Position numbers and translations under genes: made by a program
Part shown: positions 7,872-16,114 of the stretch, piece after piece
Numbering within the stretch: position 1 is the first letter of the stretch
How the letters are laid out: every line of letters starts with the position of its first letter
Notes under the pieces: model-generated
What the model was told of the DNA's origin: nothing
Database searches by the model: none
Seen by the model: the letters and a program-made list of their open reading frames with translations, nothing else
Assembly (NCBI RefSeq): GCF_049999945.1
Contig: NZ_JBLYUB010000019.1
Coordinates: 1 to 64,000, forward strand
DNA from: Planosporangium spinosum
GTDB lineage: Bacteria; Actinomycetota; Actinomycetes; Mycobacteriales; Micromonosporaceae
Direction: 5' to 3'
DNA length: 64,000 nt

Positions 7872-8690
7872 TCAGCCGTCGCGGTCGCCGCTGGCCGACA
7901 CCGCCTCGACCAGCAGGGTGAGCGCCTCGACGACGCGGTCGACGCCGTCGGTGGGCGGACCCCCCGGTTCGGTCATGTATACGTCGCGCCGGATCTCGAC
8001 CATGAGCGCGGTCACCGCCGACTGCGTCCCGTAGTGCCTGAGCGGCACGTAGCAACCGGAGAAGGGCGTGTTCACGGCGATGCCGCCGCACCCGGCGAAG
8101 GCGCGCTCGGCGGCGGCGCGCAGCCACGGTGGGGTGTGCATCTCGTCGACGCCCAGGCAGATCGCGGGTCGCTCCCCGTCGGCGTGCAGTTCGTACGGCA
8201 GGGCCACGCTGGGGTAGGAGTGCACGTCGATGATGACCGCGCGGCCGGTCGCGGCCAGGCGCGCGTCGACGAGGTCGGTCATGGCCGCCGCGTACGGCTC
8301 GTAGTGGGCGGCGAGCAGCGCCTTTTCGTGTACCGGGTCGTCGGCGCGCAGCGGCTGGCGGTGCGAGGTCCGGGTGTAGACGGCGCCCATGCCGACCCTG
8401 CGCATCTCCTCCCGGTCGTCGGGGAACCGCTCCGGGTCGACGACCAGCCGGGAGGCCAGGTTGGTGAACGTCCACGGGGCGGGGTCGCAGTCGGCCGCCG
8501 CCCGGTCGGCGATGAGGCTCGTGTGCGAGTCGGTCATGTGGTCCAGTTCGACCGCCAGCGCGGCGTCGTCGAGCAGGATGTACGGGCGGGCGGCCGGCGT
8601 GATGTGCCGGGAGCTGTGCGGTACGTGCAGGATGACGGGGGAGTACGACGCTCCCGCACCGACCCGGTAGACCGCTTCTGTCCCGTGCAC
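7872..8690 (-). CDS. N-formylglutamate amidohydrolase family protein
   Basis: 272 residues from a GTG at 8690, with GGGGGTG about 10 nt upstream. The family signature HVPHSSRHI occurs near residue 21, followed by HMTDSHTSLIA, FTNLASRLVVDPERF and the metal/catalytic block VIIDVHSYPSVALPYE. FGAH enzymes (PF05013) release glutamate from N-formylglutamate in some histidine-degradation routes. There is no hut gene nearby, so this may instead act on another N-acyl amino acid. It is convergent with the XRE-cupin gene and has a 350-bp upstream region of its own. Confidence 0.85.
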   Translation of the reverse strand: MHGTEAVYRVGAGASYSPVILHVPHSSRHITPAARPYILLDDAALAVELDHMTDSHTSLIADRAAADCDPAPWTFTNLASRLVVDPERFPDDREEMRRVGMGAVYTRTSHRQPLRADDPVHEKALLAAHYEPYAAAMTDLVDARLAATGRAVIIDVHSYPSVALPYELHADGERPAICLGVDEMHTPPWLRAAAERAFAGCGGIAVNTPFSGCYVPLRHYGTQSAVTALMVEIRRDVYMTEPGGPPTDGVDRVVEALTLLVEAVSASGDRDG

Positions 8691-9040
8691 GGACAATCCG
8701 CACCCCCTTTTGCGTTTCGTGGCCGGAGCGGCCGGTGTCCACTGCGCCGGCCGTCGCAGGCTAACAGCAAGATCTGCCGCCAGCGCCCGGGCGGCGTGGA
8801 GATCCGCCGATCGGGGCCCGCGTACGCGTCCGCGCCTCCGGCGTGCCCGGCGTGTTCCGGTCCGGTACCCGATTGCGCGCCTCATTCGGGGACGGCGATA
8901 CTGGCGGGGCGTCCGGCCCTCGACGCGCATCTATGGGTCGGCTGGACGCGACCGACCGAAGCGACCCGACCCATCCGCGCCGGACCGCTGTACCCGTGGG
9001 CCGCGAGCGGTGGCTCGGCACACCGGGGAGACGTCGGATC
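8691..9040. other. intergenic region without a recognisable gene
   Basis: 350 bp between divergent genes (amidohydrolase to the left, PucR-type regulator to the right). It presumably contains both promoters. I see no repeat, RNA motif or supported small gene here; frames running through it are GC-driven open frames without family similarity. Confidence 0.5.
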
Positions 9041-10198
9041 ATGCGCGGACTGTTCAGCTTGTTGCGGGAGCGGATAGAGGTCAACGCCCAGCGCGCGGTC
9101 GAGCTCTACACCCGGGAAGTCACCGAGTACCGGTCGATGGTGGCAGCCGTCGACGACCGGACCGACATGGTCGACTTCGCGATCTTCATTCGGAAGCTCA
9201 CGTTCGAACGCGCCGCGGCGGACGTGCCGTTGCGCGACGGCGACCTGTCGGCCATCGCCCTGGTCGGCCGGCAGCGGGCCGAGCTGGGGCTGTCCGTGCC
9301 GTCACAGCAGCAGGTGCTCGGGCTGCACACCGCGCTGATGCTCAAGGAGATCCACGACGCGTCCCGGCCCGATGACGTCGCCGACCTGCTGCGGATGATC
9401 GGCTGGTACGGCACGCAGGGCATCCGTGCGCGCGGGGCGTACCTGCGCGGCTACACCGACGGGGTGGGGCCGCGCCGGGTCCTGGCCACCCGGACCGAAC
9501 TCCTGGCCCGGGCGCTGCTCGCGGACGAGCCGGTGGAGCCGCTTCTCGCCGGCGGGCTCGGCGTACCGGTGTGCCGGCACTACGTGGTGTCGGTGCTCCG
9601 CGTCCCCGCACCGTCGCCGTCCCCGGAGGCGCGGCTCGATGTGGTGCGGACCCTGGCGCATCGTCGGACACCGGCGGCCTGGCTGGCCTCGGACGAGTTG
9701 GTGCTGCTCACGCCAGGCGGTGGTGACACCGCCCGGGTCCGGGCGCTGGAGCAGGTACGGGACGTGGCCGCCGCGGTCGGGCAACCGTGTCAGGTCGGGT
9801 CGGCCGACGGTGCGGTCGGGCACCTCGCCGAGAGCCTCGGCTGGGCGCGCGAGGCCAGCCGGGTCGCGCCGCCGGAGGACCGGCCCACGCGCCTGTACAC
9901 GGTCGCCGACCTCTTCGTCGAGATCGCCGTGGCGCGCACGCCGCAGGTCGACGCGTGGCTGCGTACGTTCGCGAAGGGCCTCGCCGCCGGCTCGAACCTG
10001 GTGGCCACGCTGCACGCGTTCTACTGCCACGACATGGACCGGACGGCGACGGCCGCGGCGTTGCGCATTCATCCCCGGACGCTGGACTACCGGCTGCAAC
10101 GGGTCCGGGAGATCACCGGCGTCGACCCCAGGTCGACGTCGGGCGTGCGGGTGCTCAGTACGGCGGTGGCCCGGCTGCTCGCCGGCGGGCCGGTCTGA
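9041..10198 (+). CDS. PucR/CdaR-type helix-turn-helix regulator
   Basis: 385 residues from the ATG at 9041, with ggggag at 9025-9030. The first ~160 residues are a helical sensor-like region. The C-terminal ~60 residues carry the PucR family HTH (ATLHAFYCHDMDRTATAAAL, then IHPRTLDYRLQRVREITG). Such proteins activate purine, sugar-diacid or unrelated catabolic genes. There is no adjacent catabolic operon, so the target is unknown. The secreted protein at 10479 is 280 bp downstream and could be a separate transcript. Confidence 0.85.
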   Translation: MRGLFSLLRERIEVNAQRAVELYTREVTEYRSMVAAVDDRTDMVDFAIFIRKLTFERAAADVPLRDGDLSAIALVGRQRAELGLSVPSQQQVLGLHTALMLKEIHDASRPDDVADLLRMIGWYGTQGIRARGAYLRGYTDGVGPRRVLATRTELLARALLADEPVEPLLAGGLGVPVCRHYVVSVLRVPAPSPSPEARLDVVRTLAHRRTPAAWLASDELVLLTPGGGDTARVRALEQVRDVAAAVGQPCQVGSADGAVGHLAESLGWAREASRVAPPEDRPTRLYTVADLFVEIAVARTPQVDAWLRTFAKGLAAGSNLVATLHAFYCHDMDRTATAAALRIHPRTLDYRLQRVREITGVDPRSTSGVRVLSTAVARLLAGGPV

Positions 10199-10200
10199 CC

Positions 10201-10257
10201 GCACTGACGCGGGCCGCTCTGACGGCACTGACGCGGGCAGGTCTGGCGGCACTGCGG
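10201..10257. repeat. short imperfect 24-bp tandem repeat
   Basis: Two copies beginning gcactgacgcgggc (10201-10224 and 10225-10248) and a truncated third (gcactgcgg) follow the stop codon of the PucR-type gene. The copies differ at a few positions. The repeat is untranslated in any supported gene. Confidence 0.6.
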
Positions 10258-10478
10258 AGATTCGCAATCGCGCCGCCGCGGTTTTCCCCGGCTCACGAAG
10301 ACCCCGGTACGCCGACGCCGGCAGACTGGCCGGTACATCGACAGGTGCCGAGGTGAGGGGCTCGGTGGCCCTGCCGGCCGCTGCGGACCGGGCGGCGCCC
10401 GGCGTCGGTGCGACGACGGTGACACCGGCGGTGCCCGGCCGGCAGCGACCGTTACGGGCGCCGAGAACGGAGACGGAG

Positions 10479-11270
10479 ATGAGAACAAAACTGCGACAAT
10501 GCCTGGTCGCGGCGTCCCTGGCGGTGACGGTCGCGGTGGCGGGAACCGCGCAGCCGGCGCACGCCGCCGCCCCGACGATCGACTGGACCGCGCTGATCAT
10601 CAACATCGCCACCAAGCTCATCGGCAGCGGCGGCGGGGGTGTCAGCTCCGGCGAACTGAACGCGGCGGTGCAGCAGGTCGTCGGGGCCGTCGGGGCCGCC
10701 AAGACCGAAATCCTCAACCACATCGACGCCATCGCCAGCGCCGAGGTGCAGTCGTGCGCGAGGCACCACGCCATCGAGTTCACCGACATCAACAACATGA
10801 ACGCCGCCGTGCTCCAGTCGTGGGCGCAGGACGCCACGGCCTGCGCCACCAAGGCCACCTCGTACGTCACCGCCGTCCAGAGCGCGAAGGCGGCCGGCGA
10901 CATCGGTTTCCTCCTCGGCGAGATCTACGCGATCGCGGTCGCCGCACGGACGAAGGCGGGCCTCGTCAACGGTATCGACTACCTGATCCGTGACCAGGTA
11001 CGCGCCTACGACGTGGTGGTGACCAAGACCGCTCCGCAGTGTAAGACGATCTGGTACACGTGGGGGGATCCCGTGTACACGTGGTACTCGGAGGTCACGT
11101 ACACCTGCACCGCGTACGACGGCGAGCGTGTGGGGGCCACGGAGTACTGGTACGGCAGCCAGATAGAACAACCGATCGACTACGCCTGGGTCGAGTCGTA
11201 CTCCTGCCGCAACACGAGCCGTCCCATCGCCATCGACGCGATACCGAGGCTGCGGGCGATCGTGCCGTAG
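10479..11270 (+). CDS. secreted protein of unknown function
   Basis: 263 residues from the ATG at 10479, after a purine-rich gagaacggagacggag. A Sec signal peptide ends with AHA after residue 29 (MRTKLRQCLVAASLAV... core). The mature N-terminal half is helical and Ala-rich with a Gly run (GSGGGGV), then VQQVVGAVGAAKTEILNHID. The C-terminal ~70 residues are rich in Tyr, Trp and Thr with three Cys (PQCKT, YTCTAY, YSCRNT), suggesting a small disulfide-stabilised beta domain. I recognise no family. A 13-bp stem hairpin follows the gene at 11290-11324. Confidence 0.75.
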   Translation: MRTKLRQCLVAASLAVTVAVAGTAQPAHAAAPTIDWTALIINIATKLIGSGGGGVSSGELNAAVQQVVGAVGAAKTEILNHIDAIASAEVQSCARHHAIEFTDINNMNAAVLQSWAQDATACATKATSYVTAVQSAKAAGDIGFLLGEIYAIAVAARTKAGLVNGIDYLIRDQVRAYDVVVTKTAPQCKTIWYTWGDPVYTWYSEVTYTCTAYDGERVGATEYWYGSQIEQPIDYAWVESYSCRNTSRPIAIDAIPRLRAIVP

Positions 11271-11289
11271 CGCGCCATGGGTTGACCGG

Positions 11290-11324
11290 GGAGTTCTGGT
11301 ACCCGCCCGGTGTACCAGAACTCC
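11290..11324 (+). terminator. perfect 13-bp stem hairpin after the secreted-protein gene
   Basis: GGAGTTCTGGTAC (11290-11302) pairs exactly with GTACCAGAACTCC (11312-11324) around a 9-nt loop, 20 nt past the stop at 11270. It is likely the transcription terminator of the secreted-protein gene. It also overlaps the point where the VOC gene relic on the other strand loses similarity. Confidence 0.65.
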
Positions 11325-11357
11325 TTCCCGGCGGGGTGGTTCGCGGTCACCGGCGCG

Positions 11358-11411
11358 GAAGGCGAGTGACGCCTCGACGTCGGATACCTGGATTCCAATG
11401 TGGTCCATCAT
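11358..11411 (-). pseudogene. 5' stump of a VOC (glyoxalase/bleomycin resistance) family gene
   Basis: Reading leftwards from ATG-ATG at 11411, the first 18 codons are MMDHIGIQVSDVEASLAF, an unmistakable VOC-superfamily start (metal-ligand His plus DVxASxxF). The next codons (RAGDREPPRRE) have no family resemblance and run into the terminator of the neighbouring gene. The remaining ~100 codons are missing, so only the beginning of the gene survives. Confidence 0.65.
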
Positions 11412-11466
11412 GGCGGCGACGTTTACGGCGGCGTACGAGATTTCCCGTGTACTACGGTGATCGGCC

Positions 11467-11988
11467 ATGACGGTGTCGCGACCGGATCCACCGCTGGCTC
11501 CGGACGAGTTGGTCAGTACGGGCAGCGAGCGCGAGGTGCTGGAGGCCTTCCTCGACCTCTACCGGACGGTGGTACGGCGCAAGCTGACCGGCGTGAACGA
11601 CGATCGGGTGCGGCAGCGGCTCGTACCCTCGTCGACCACCCTGGCGGGGATCGCCAAACACCTCGCCGCGGTCGAGCGGGAGTGGTTCCAGGAGACGTTG
11701 GCGCAGCGGCCGTCCGACCGGTCGGGCGTGCCGTCCGGCGGCAGCGAGTGGCGCGTGGGGTCGGACGAGACGATCGCGGGGCTGCTGGCCGACTACGAGG
11801 ACGCCTGCGCGCAGTCCCGCCGGACGGCGGCGCGGTTCGGTCTGGACGACCGGGTGCCGCACCCCAGGCTGGGGCAGGTGTCGCTGCGCTGGATCTACGT
11901 CCACATGATCGAGGAGACCGCCCGGCACGCCGGTCACGCCGACATCCTGCGTGAGCAGACCGACGGCGCGGTCGGGTTCGACGGCTGA
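11467..11988 (+). CDS. DinB-like (DUF664) protein
   Basis: 173 residues. The pattern STTLAGIAKHLAAVEREWFQ, then SLRWIYVHMIEETARHAGHAD, places the conserved His residues of the DinB/DUF664 four-helix metal-binding fold. Family members include thiol-dependent S-transferases that use mycothiol or bacillithiol, so a mycothiol-dependent transferase role is possible in an actinomycete (inference). It is the only intact gene between three gene stumps. Its start region abuts the divergent VOC stump, with 55 bp between them. Confidence 0.85.
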   Translation: MTVSRPDPPLAPDELVSTGSEREVLEAFLDLYRTVVRRKLTGVNDDRVRQRLVPSSTTLAGIAKHLAAVEREWFQETLAQRPSDRSGVPSGGSEWRVGSDETIAGLLADYEDACAQSRRTAARFGLDDRVPHPRLGQVSLRWIYVHMIEETARHAGHADILREQTDGAVGFDG

Positions 11989-12037
11989 CCCGACTCACCC
12001 GAGCGCGGCGGCGAGGGTGTGTCGGGCCGTGTCGGCC

Positions 12038-12298
12038 ATGACGGGATTGGTGTCGCTGCCCACACCCGCGGAGGCGTTCGTCGCGTACGAGCGGCTGCGC
12101 CGCCACCGGGTAGAGAAGATCATTGCCCGGACCGCCCGGGTCAACAGCGACAAGGCGGCCGGACCGGTGGGGCGCGTCCTGCGCGACCTGATGTTCCCCA
12201 TCGCGATGCGGCCGTTCTACAACCAGGAGAGGATGTTCGGCTGGGTGCACCGGTACGCCACCGACTGGAATGAACGGGTGGCGTCGCCGGCCCGCTGA
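12038..12298 (+). pseudogene. 3' stump of an FAD-dependent monooxygenase gene
   Basis: From about 12059 the frame reads TPAEAFVAYERLRRHRVEKI and continues with VNSDKAAGPVGRVLRDLMFP and a closing HRYATDW. This is the C-terminal ~75 residues of PHBH-type FAD monooxygenases. The FAD-binding and substrate domains (about 300 residues) are absent; only 49 bp separate this stump from the DinB-like gene. There is an ATG at 12038, but a protein from it would have no flavin site. Confidence 0.75.
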
Positions 12299-12340
12299 CG
12301 GCACCGGGCCGGTCAGGTCCACAGCTCCGACGGACCGGCT

Positions 12341-12364
12341 CGCGCCTCCCCAGGGGGAGGCGCG
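12341..12364. promoter_or_regulatory. MerR-type operator: perfect 11-bp inverted repeat
   Basis: CGCGCCTCCCC (12341-12351) and GGGGAGGCGCG (12354-12364) are separated by only two bases, 11 nt before the ATG of the MerR stump at 12376. MerR-family regulators bind such dyads between promoter elements and autoregulate. The operator survives although the regulator gene is truncated. Confidence 0.55.
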
Positions 12365-12375
12365 AAGGTGAGGGC

Positions 12376-12456
12376 ATGAACGGCGACAGGCGGTACTCGA
12401 TCGGTGATCTGGCCCGGCGCGCCGGGCTGACGGTCAAGGCCGTCCGGTTCTACTCA
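12376..12456 (+). pseudogene. 5' stump of a MerR-family regulator gene
   Basis: The first 27 codons end YSIGDLARRAGLTVKAVRFYS, a classic MerR helix-turn-helix start. The sequence then changes abruptly to unrelated residues, and the frame stays open only to 12630, across the end of the rhodanese gene on the other strand. The dimerisation and effector domains are missing. Confidence 0.75.
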
Positions 12457-12585
12457 CTGGGTGTGTCCCATTTCCCAGCGTGGTCGCCGGGGCAGGCATG
12501 CACCTGTCATGCCGATAGGTGGACGTCTCTAGAGTGGTGTTCTTCCGGTGGCGCACGGTCGACGAGTCGCGACCGGCCCCCCGGT

Positions 12586-13443
12586 TCAGCGAGCGACGGG
12601 CAGGTCAGTGGCGCTGTATTCGGTCCATGACCCGGCGTAGAGCTGTCCGGGCGGGAGCCCGGCGTGCTCGAACGCGAGGAGCAGGTGGCAGGCGCCGGCG
12701 CCATTGCCGCAGTAGCAGACGAGTGTGCCGGAGCCTTCGCGCTGCGCGGTGTCGACGAGATCGCGCAGGCGGTCCGCGGGAAGCAGGCGGCCGTCGGCGT
12801 CGAGGGTGTCACGCCAGAACACGTTCACTGCTCCTGGGATGTGGCCGCCCCTGGCGTCGCCCGGTTCGTCAAGGCCGCGGTAGCGGCTCGCGGGGCGCGC
12901 GTCCATGAGGCGAACGTCCGGGGACACGGCGGTGGCGAGGTCGGCGACGCGGTTCGCCGGCCACGGCCGCGCCTCGATCGCGCGTGCGACGGGTGTGACA
13001 TCGCCGGTGTCGAGTGTCCCGGCGTATCCAGCGAGGCCGCCCGCAAGGACGGCCGCAGGCTGTCCGAGGGTGCGGAGCATCCACACCAGCCGGGCCGCGG
13101 CGACCCCTCCGAGGTCGTCGTAGGCCACCACCGGGGTGTCTGTCGCGATCCCGAGCCGGCCGAGCATCGCCGCCAGATCCTCGGGAGCTGGCAGCCCCGC
13201 GGGATGGCCGCCGATACGTGCCAGCAGATCGGCCTCGAAGTCGCAGAAAACGGCTCCGGGCAGATGCCCCGCCCGGTACGCGTCGCGCCCCGGGCGGCCC
13301 TCGGCACCCCATCTCACGTCGACGAGGACCGTCCGGGGGTCGAGGTCGCCGATCGTGTCAACGAACGGCGGCAATCCCGCGCTCGGGTTCGTCGGGCCAT
13401 CAGCTCGCGGGGCTTTCGGCCGGCGTCCCTCGGTGGCGTTCAT
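12586..13443 (-). CDS. sulfurtransferase with two rhodanese domains
   Basis: 285 residues from the ATG at 13443. The N-terminal rhodanese domain (VLVDVRWG..GRDAYRAGHLPGAV) is the inactive type. The C-terminal domain carries the active-site loop around Cys245 in CYCGNGAGA, resembling the CGSGVT loop of mercaptopyruvate sulfurtransferases. It should move sulfur from thiosulfate or 3-mercaptopyruvate to thiophilic acceptors in the cytoplasm. GNGAGA departs from the usual GSGVTA, so donor preference is uncertain. The gene is convergent with the MerR stump, and only 130 bp separate its end from the point where MerR breaks. Confidence 0.85.
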   Translation of the reverse strand: MNATEGRRPKAPRADGPTNPSAGLPPFVDTIGDLDPRTVLVDVRWGAEGRPGRDAYRAGHLPGAVFCDFEADLLARIGGHPAGLPAPEDLAAMLGRLGIATDTPVVAYDDLGGVAAARLVWMLRTLGQPAAVLAGGLAGYAGTLDTGDVTPVARAIEARPWPANRVADLATAVSPDVRLMDARPASRYRGLDEPGDARGGHIPGAVNVFWRDTLDADGRLLPADRLRDLVDTAQREGSGTLVCYCGNGAGACHLLLAFEHAGLPPGQLYAGSWTEYSATDLPVAR

Positions 13444-13712
13444 GGCCACCACGATACACCGCAGTGTCCGTACTTTGAGACGTCCATCTCGGTCACTGGG
13501 ACAGTATGCGTCGAGATGGCGCAGTCGCTTTCGGCATGGTTGATCGCGTTGGTCCCGCGATGAGTGCGCGAGGAGCGGCTGACGTTCACGCGGCGAGAGG
13601 GACCGGGCGGCGGCGTGCGCGGCCAGCTGACAGGTGACGCAGGATGGTCGCGTTGGCCTGGTTCCTCCAGGCACTGCGCGCCCGGATGCCGGAGTAGTGG
13701 ACCGGGTTCCGG

Positions 13713-15761
13713 TCAGGCGACCGGGTCGCTGCGCCGGGAGTACCGCCGGTCGGGCTTGCGGGTGTAAAGCTCGCCGTCGGCGTGGGCGTACAGGGCGTCG
13801 AAGTCGTGCCCGTGCGCGCCGAGCGTCGCGGTGCCGACGCTGACCGGCGTCCGCTCGGCCAGCACGGTACGCAGCCGGTCCGCGGCCGTCCGCGCCGCCG
13901 GGGCGGTGGCGCCGGCGAGCAGCACGACGAACTCGTCACCGCCGAGGCGGGCGACGACGTCGGCGGGGTGCAGGTGGCGCCGCAGGGTCCGGGCGACCCA
14001 GCGCAGCAGGTCGTCGCCGGCGGCGTGCCCGCAGGCGTCGTTGAGCTTCTTGAACCCGTCCAGGTCCAGGATCAGCAGCGACATCACCCGGCCGGTACGG
14101 CGGGCGGACGCGAGTTCGCCCGTGAACCGCTCGGCGAAGCCACGCCGGTTGAGGCAGTCGGTGAGCGGGTCGACCCGGGACAGCCGGGTCAGCAGGCGCC
14201 GCTGCCGGGCGGCACTGGTGCCCTGTACCGCACAGATCACCGAGACGGCGACGATGCCGGCCAGGTGCGTCGTGACGTACCAGCCGCTGGGCGCGCCGAC
14301 GAGCGCCGCCAGGGTGAGGTAGCACGCGGACAGGCCGACGAGGATGGGTACCGCCACCCGCGGCGGCGTGCCGAGGGCGATCAGCGGCATCGGGACCAGT
14401 ATGCCGAGCGCGGTGGCGGAGCCGGCCCCGCCGTCGAGGACGGCCACGGCGATGCCGACCGGGAAGGAGGCGACCGCGAAGGCGACCATGAACCACCGGG
14501 CTGCGGCCGACCGGCTCAGCCGGCCGGCCGCAGCCACGACCAGCAGTCCCGCCGCGCAGCCGCACGCGCTCAGGGCGGCCATCGCCATCCGGTGCGGCGC
14601 CTGCACCGCGAAGAAGGCCGCGTACAGCAGGCCGATGGCGAAGTCGGACACGGCCACCCAGCCCATGTCCGCGATCGAGCGGCGCCGGCGCTCCCGCTGC
14701 GAGACCGCGGCCGCCGCCCGACGGTCGACGACCAGCCGGGCGGTCGCGACCGCGTCCGGCACCGGGGCCGGTGCGGCCCGGCCGGACTTGTCCCGGTACA
14801 GCCGGGCGTCCGCCAGTCGGAGGAGGTCGTGCGCGGTGGCGGCCTCGGCCGGGTACGAGACGTACCCGATCGAGGCCGGCGCGACCGGGTCCAGGGCCGC
14901 CCGCAGCCGCGCGACGAGGACCTCGGCATCCGTGGCGTCGGTGCCGTCCAGCACCGCGGCGAACTCGTCGCCGCCGAGGCGCCCGACCGCGTCGTGCTCC
15001 CGCAGGTGCCGCCGCATGGTCTGGCCGGTCCAGGCGAGCACGTCGTCACCGGCCCGGTGGCCGTACGTGTCGTTGACCTCCTTGAACCGGTCGAGGTCGG
15101 CCAGCACCAGGGTGACCGGCGCCCCGGTCCGCGCGGCGTCGGCGAGTGCGGAGCCGAGCCGCTGGTCGAAACCGCGCCGGTTGAGACAGCCGGTCAGCGG
15201 GTCGAGCCGGGCCGCTTCGGTGAGCCGGCGGCGCAGCGACGCGAGGGTGCCGGCGTGCCGCACGCACAGGTACCCGACGCCCGCGAACGCCAGGGTGTAG
15301 ACCCACGGGTACCCGGCGGGGGCGGGGTCGCCGAGCAGCGCCACCACCCAGTACGCGGCGGTACTGGCGACGAAGACGAGGCCGTACACCCGTGGCGGCA
15401 CCATGACGGCGAAGAAGATCAGCGAGAACGGCACCATCGGGCCGAGCGGGCTGGTGACCCCGCCGTCGAGCAGCGACAGCGCCGTCGAGCCGAGGATATT
15501 GACCATGATCCCGGCCAGCTGGACCGGCAACCGCGCCCGCGACCGGGCGATCGCCGGGGCCTGCCATCGGGCCAGCAGGGCGGCTGCCAGCATGGTGGCC
15601 GCGATCGCGAGCATCACGGGACGGTGCGGGCCGTTCCACGTCGCCAGCACGTACAGCGCGGCGATGCCCGGGCCGAGGGCGCCCCGCAGGCCGCCGGTGC
15701 GGATGGCGCGGACCCGGTAGGACGGGTCCGCGCCCGGTCCGTCACCGAGTCTCGCCGGCAT
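13713..15761 (-). CDS. membrane protein with two TM-GGDEF modules (diguanylate cyclase)
   Basis: 682 residues. Of two nearby ATGs (15770 and 15761) the second is chosen because GGGAGG lies 9 nt before it but directly abuts the first. The order is: membrane segment block, GGDEF domain 1 (starting LDPLTGCLNRRGF), second membrane block, GGDEF domain 2 (starting VDPLTDCLNRRGF). Both domains keep LGGDEF, so both could make cyclic di-GMP from GTP. Domain 1 has an RxxD inhibitory site (REHD) just before the motif; domain 2 has HPAD and so lacks it. The internal symmetry indicates duplication of a whole TM-GGDEF unit. No EAL domain is present. It is divergent from the tyrosine phosphatase gene. Confidence 0.9.
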   Translation of the reverse strand: MPARLGDGPGADPSYRVRAIRTGGLRGALGPGIAALYVLATWNGPHRPVMLAIAATMLAAALLARWQAPAIARSRARLPVQLAGIMVNILGSTALSLLDGGVTSPLGPMVPFSLIFFAVMVPPRVYGLVFVASTAAYWVVALLGDPAPAGYPWVYTLAFAGVGYLCVRHAGTLASLRRRLTEAARLDPLTGCLNRRGFDQRLGSALADAARTGAPVTLVLADLDRFKEVNDTYGHRAGDDVLAWTGQTMRRHLREHDAVGRLGGDEFAAVLDGTDATDAEVLVARLRAALDPVAPASIGYVSYPAEAATAHDLLRLADARLYRDKSGRAAPAPVPDAVATARLVVDRRAAAAVSQRERRRRSIADMGWVAVSDFAIGLLYAAFFAVQAPHRMAMAALSACGCAAGLLVVAAAGRLSRSAAARWFMVAFAVASFPVGIAVAVLDGGAGSATALGILVPMPLIALGTPPRVAVPILVGLSACYLTLAALVGAPSGWYVTTHLAGIVAVSVICAVQGTSAARQRRLLTRLSRVDPLTDCLNRRGFAERFTGELASARRTGRVMSLLILDLDGFKKLNDACGHAAGDDLLRWVARTLRRHLHPADVVARLGGDEFVVLLAGATAPAARTAADRLRTVLAERTPVSVGTATLGAHGHDFDALYAHADGELYTRKPDRRYSRRSDPVA

Positions 15762-16114
15762 CCGCTGCATCCTCCCAGGGCACTGCGCGTCTCCGCCAGT
15801 ATGGTGATCGACGCGCAGTGAGCTTTGCTGGATGAATTGTCGGCCCGCGATGGGCTGCGCTGCTCCACCGAGTGGTCGCCGACCTCGGCCGGATGTCTCA
15901 AATCCGGCGACAGCGACCTGACATGCCAGGGCGGTAGGAACCTGACGCACCGGACCGCCCGTCCCGTGGCGCGCCGGCATCGGCACCGACGAGACTGACG
16001 TGGTGGTCTTCGACGCTGTCCCGCAGTCGCCGGTGTCACTCCGGGCGTCACGGGGTATCCGGGGAGACCGCTGTCACGTTGACGCCGCTCCGCACGATTG
16101 GCTGAATCGGGTAC
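15762..16114. other. 353-bp divergent intergenic region
   Basis: It lies between the GGDEF gene (minus) and the tyrosine phosphatase gene (plus) and should carry both promoters. I see no repeat, RNA motif or supported small gene in it. Confidence 0.45.

Noticed and set aside
6216..9077. 953-residue open frame on the plus strand
   Set aside because: It runs antisense through the fusion gene and the amidohydrolase gene and out-of-frame through the XRE-cupin gene, all with clear family motifs. Its own translation is Arg/Gly/Pro-rich without any recognisable domain. Long antisense frames are expected at this GC content.
9302..11468. Long minus-strand frames opposite the PucR-type and secreted-protein genes
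   Set aside because: They have no family motif except the first 18 codons of the second frame, which are reported separately as a VOC stump. The remainder is a shadow of plus-strand genes with signals of their own.
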